From assembly GCA_963846165.1 (NCBI GenBank), contig CAWJUU010000001.1:62001-126000 (forward strand): 64,000 bases of DNA. Direction: 5' to 3'. The notes beneath the pieces were generated by a model that was given only the letters and a program-made list of their open reading frames with translations, was not told the origin of the DNA and made no database searches. The translations under genes and the position numbers were made by a program. Of this stretch, positions 63,919 through 64,000 are shown in pieces; position 1 is the stretch's first letter, and each line of letters begins with the position of its first letter. The DNA comes from WHSW01 sp963846165 (GTDB taxonomy: Bacteria > Actinomycetota > Thermoleophilia > Solirubrobacterales > 70-9).

Positions 63919-64000
63919 ACGGAAGCGCTGCGGGGGTGAAAAAGTCTGAGGCACGGGGCCCGATCGGCCGGTTGACCTCCGCCCGCGCCGGTAGCGTCCT

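Overview
The window is about 64 kb of high-GC actinobacterial chromosome. The best match from its content is an uncultured or little-studied member of the Thermoleophilia/Solirubrobacterales. Reasons: tandem SnoaL-like genes that start MSQENVE-, frequent GTG/TTG starts, TANNNT -10 boxes placed directly before start codons (leaderless promoters), a stand-alone csrA, an R2lox-like oxidase, an ECF sigma factor fused to a zinc-finger/membrane tail, and AbiEi/DUF559-type genes. The assignment is an inference from gene content; no 16S rRNA or complete phylogenetic marker set is present.

Layout. 1-2.1 kb: minus-strand array of SnoaL-like paralogues. 2.2-9.8 kb: mixed housekeeping and membrane genes (degenerate HD-GYP protein, glycerophosphodiesterase, cupin, MFS pump, AarF/ABC1 kinase, agmatinase). 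10.1-24.5 kb: core genome (second ureohydrolase, ribosomal protein L25/Ctc, peptidyl-tRNA hydrolase, enoyl-CoA hydratase, PLC-like membrane protein, a decayed RHH/MazF pair, mfd, SurA/PrsA-like isomerase, mazG, enolase, FtsB). 24.5-35.8 kb: a translationally coupled surface-glycan cluster (two large GT-C-like membrane proteins, three sulfotransferases, one MurG-like glycosyltransferase, one flippase). 36-48.9 kb: csrA, nuclease, class I aldolase, YbdK ligase, inactive rhomboid, methyltransferase-acetyltransferase-MBL operon, RTX/beta-propeller protein, R2lox, and a response regulator fused to a histidine kinase. 49-54.8 kb: ECF sigma with zinc-finger tail, tRNA-Leu(TAA), an AbiEi/DUF559 gene behind a tandem repeat, and a TetR-controlled cupin with an aldehyde dehydrogenase. 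54.8-63 kb: MFS pump, two secreted or anchored proteins, adenylate cyclase, two small paralogues, and a TPP enzyme. 63-64 kb: a 3' fragment of tRNA-Val followed by a decayed vsr gene, which looks like the edge of a genomic island.

The most unusual thing here is a family of 300-380 bp intergenic elements (9786-10130, 21617-21919 inverted, 35865-36244 partly deleted, 45655-45950). They have 16-bp terminal inverted repeats and an internal 35-nt hairpin that shows compensatory base changes between copies. They also carry a segment that closely resembles the start region of the AbiEi/DUF559 gene at 50997, with its ATG turned into ATA. All four lie in tail-to-tail gaps between convergent genes. A second, 37-nt hairpin repeat with compensatory changes sits twice inside mfd, in frame.

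Several conserved genes (mfd, one GT-C protein, one sulfotransferase, the ECF sigma factor, a secreted protein, the TPP enzyme) are interrupted by single indels in GC-rich runs. The pattern looks more like residual sequencing error than true pseudogenes, so their coordinates span the whole reconstructed gene.
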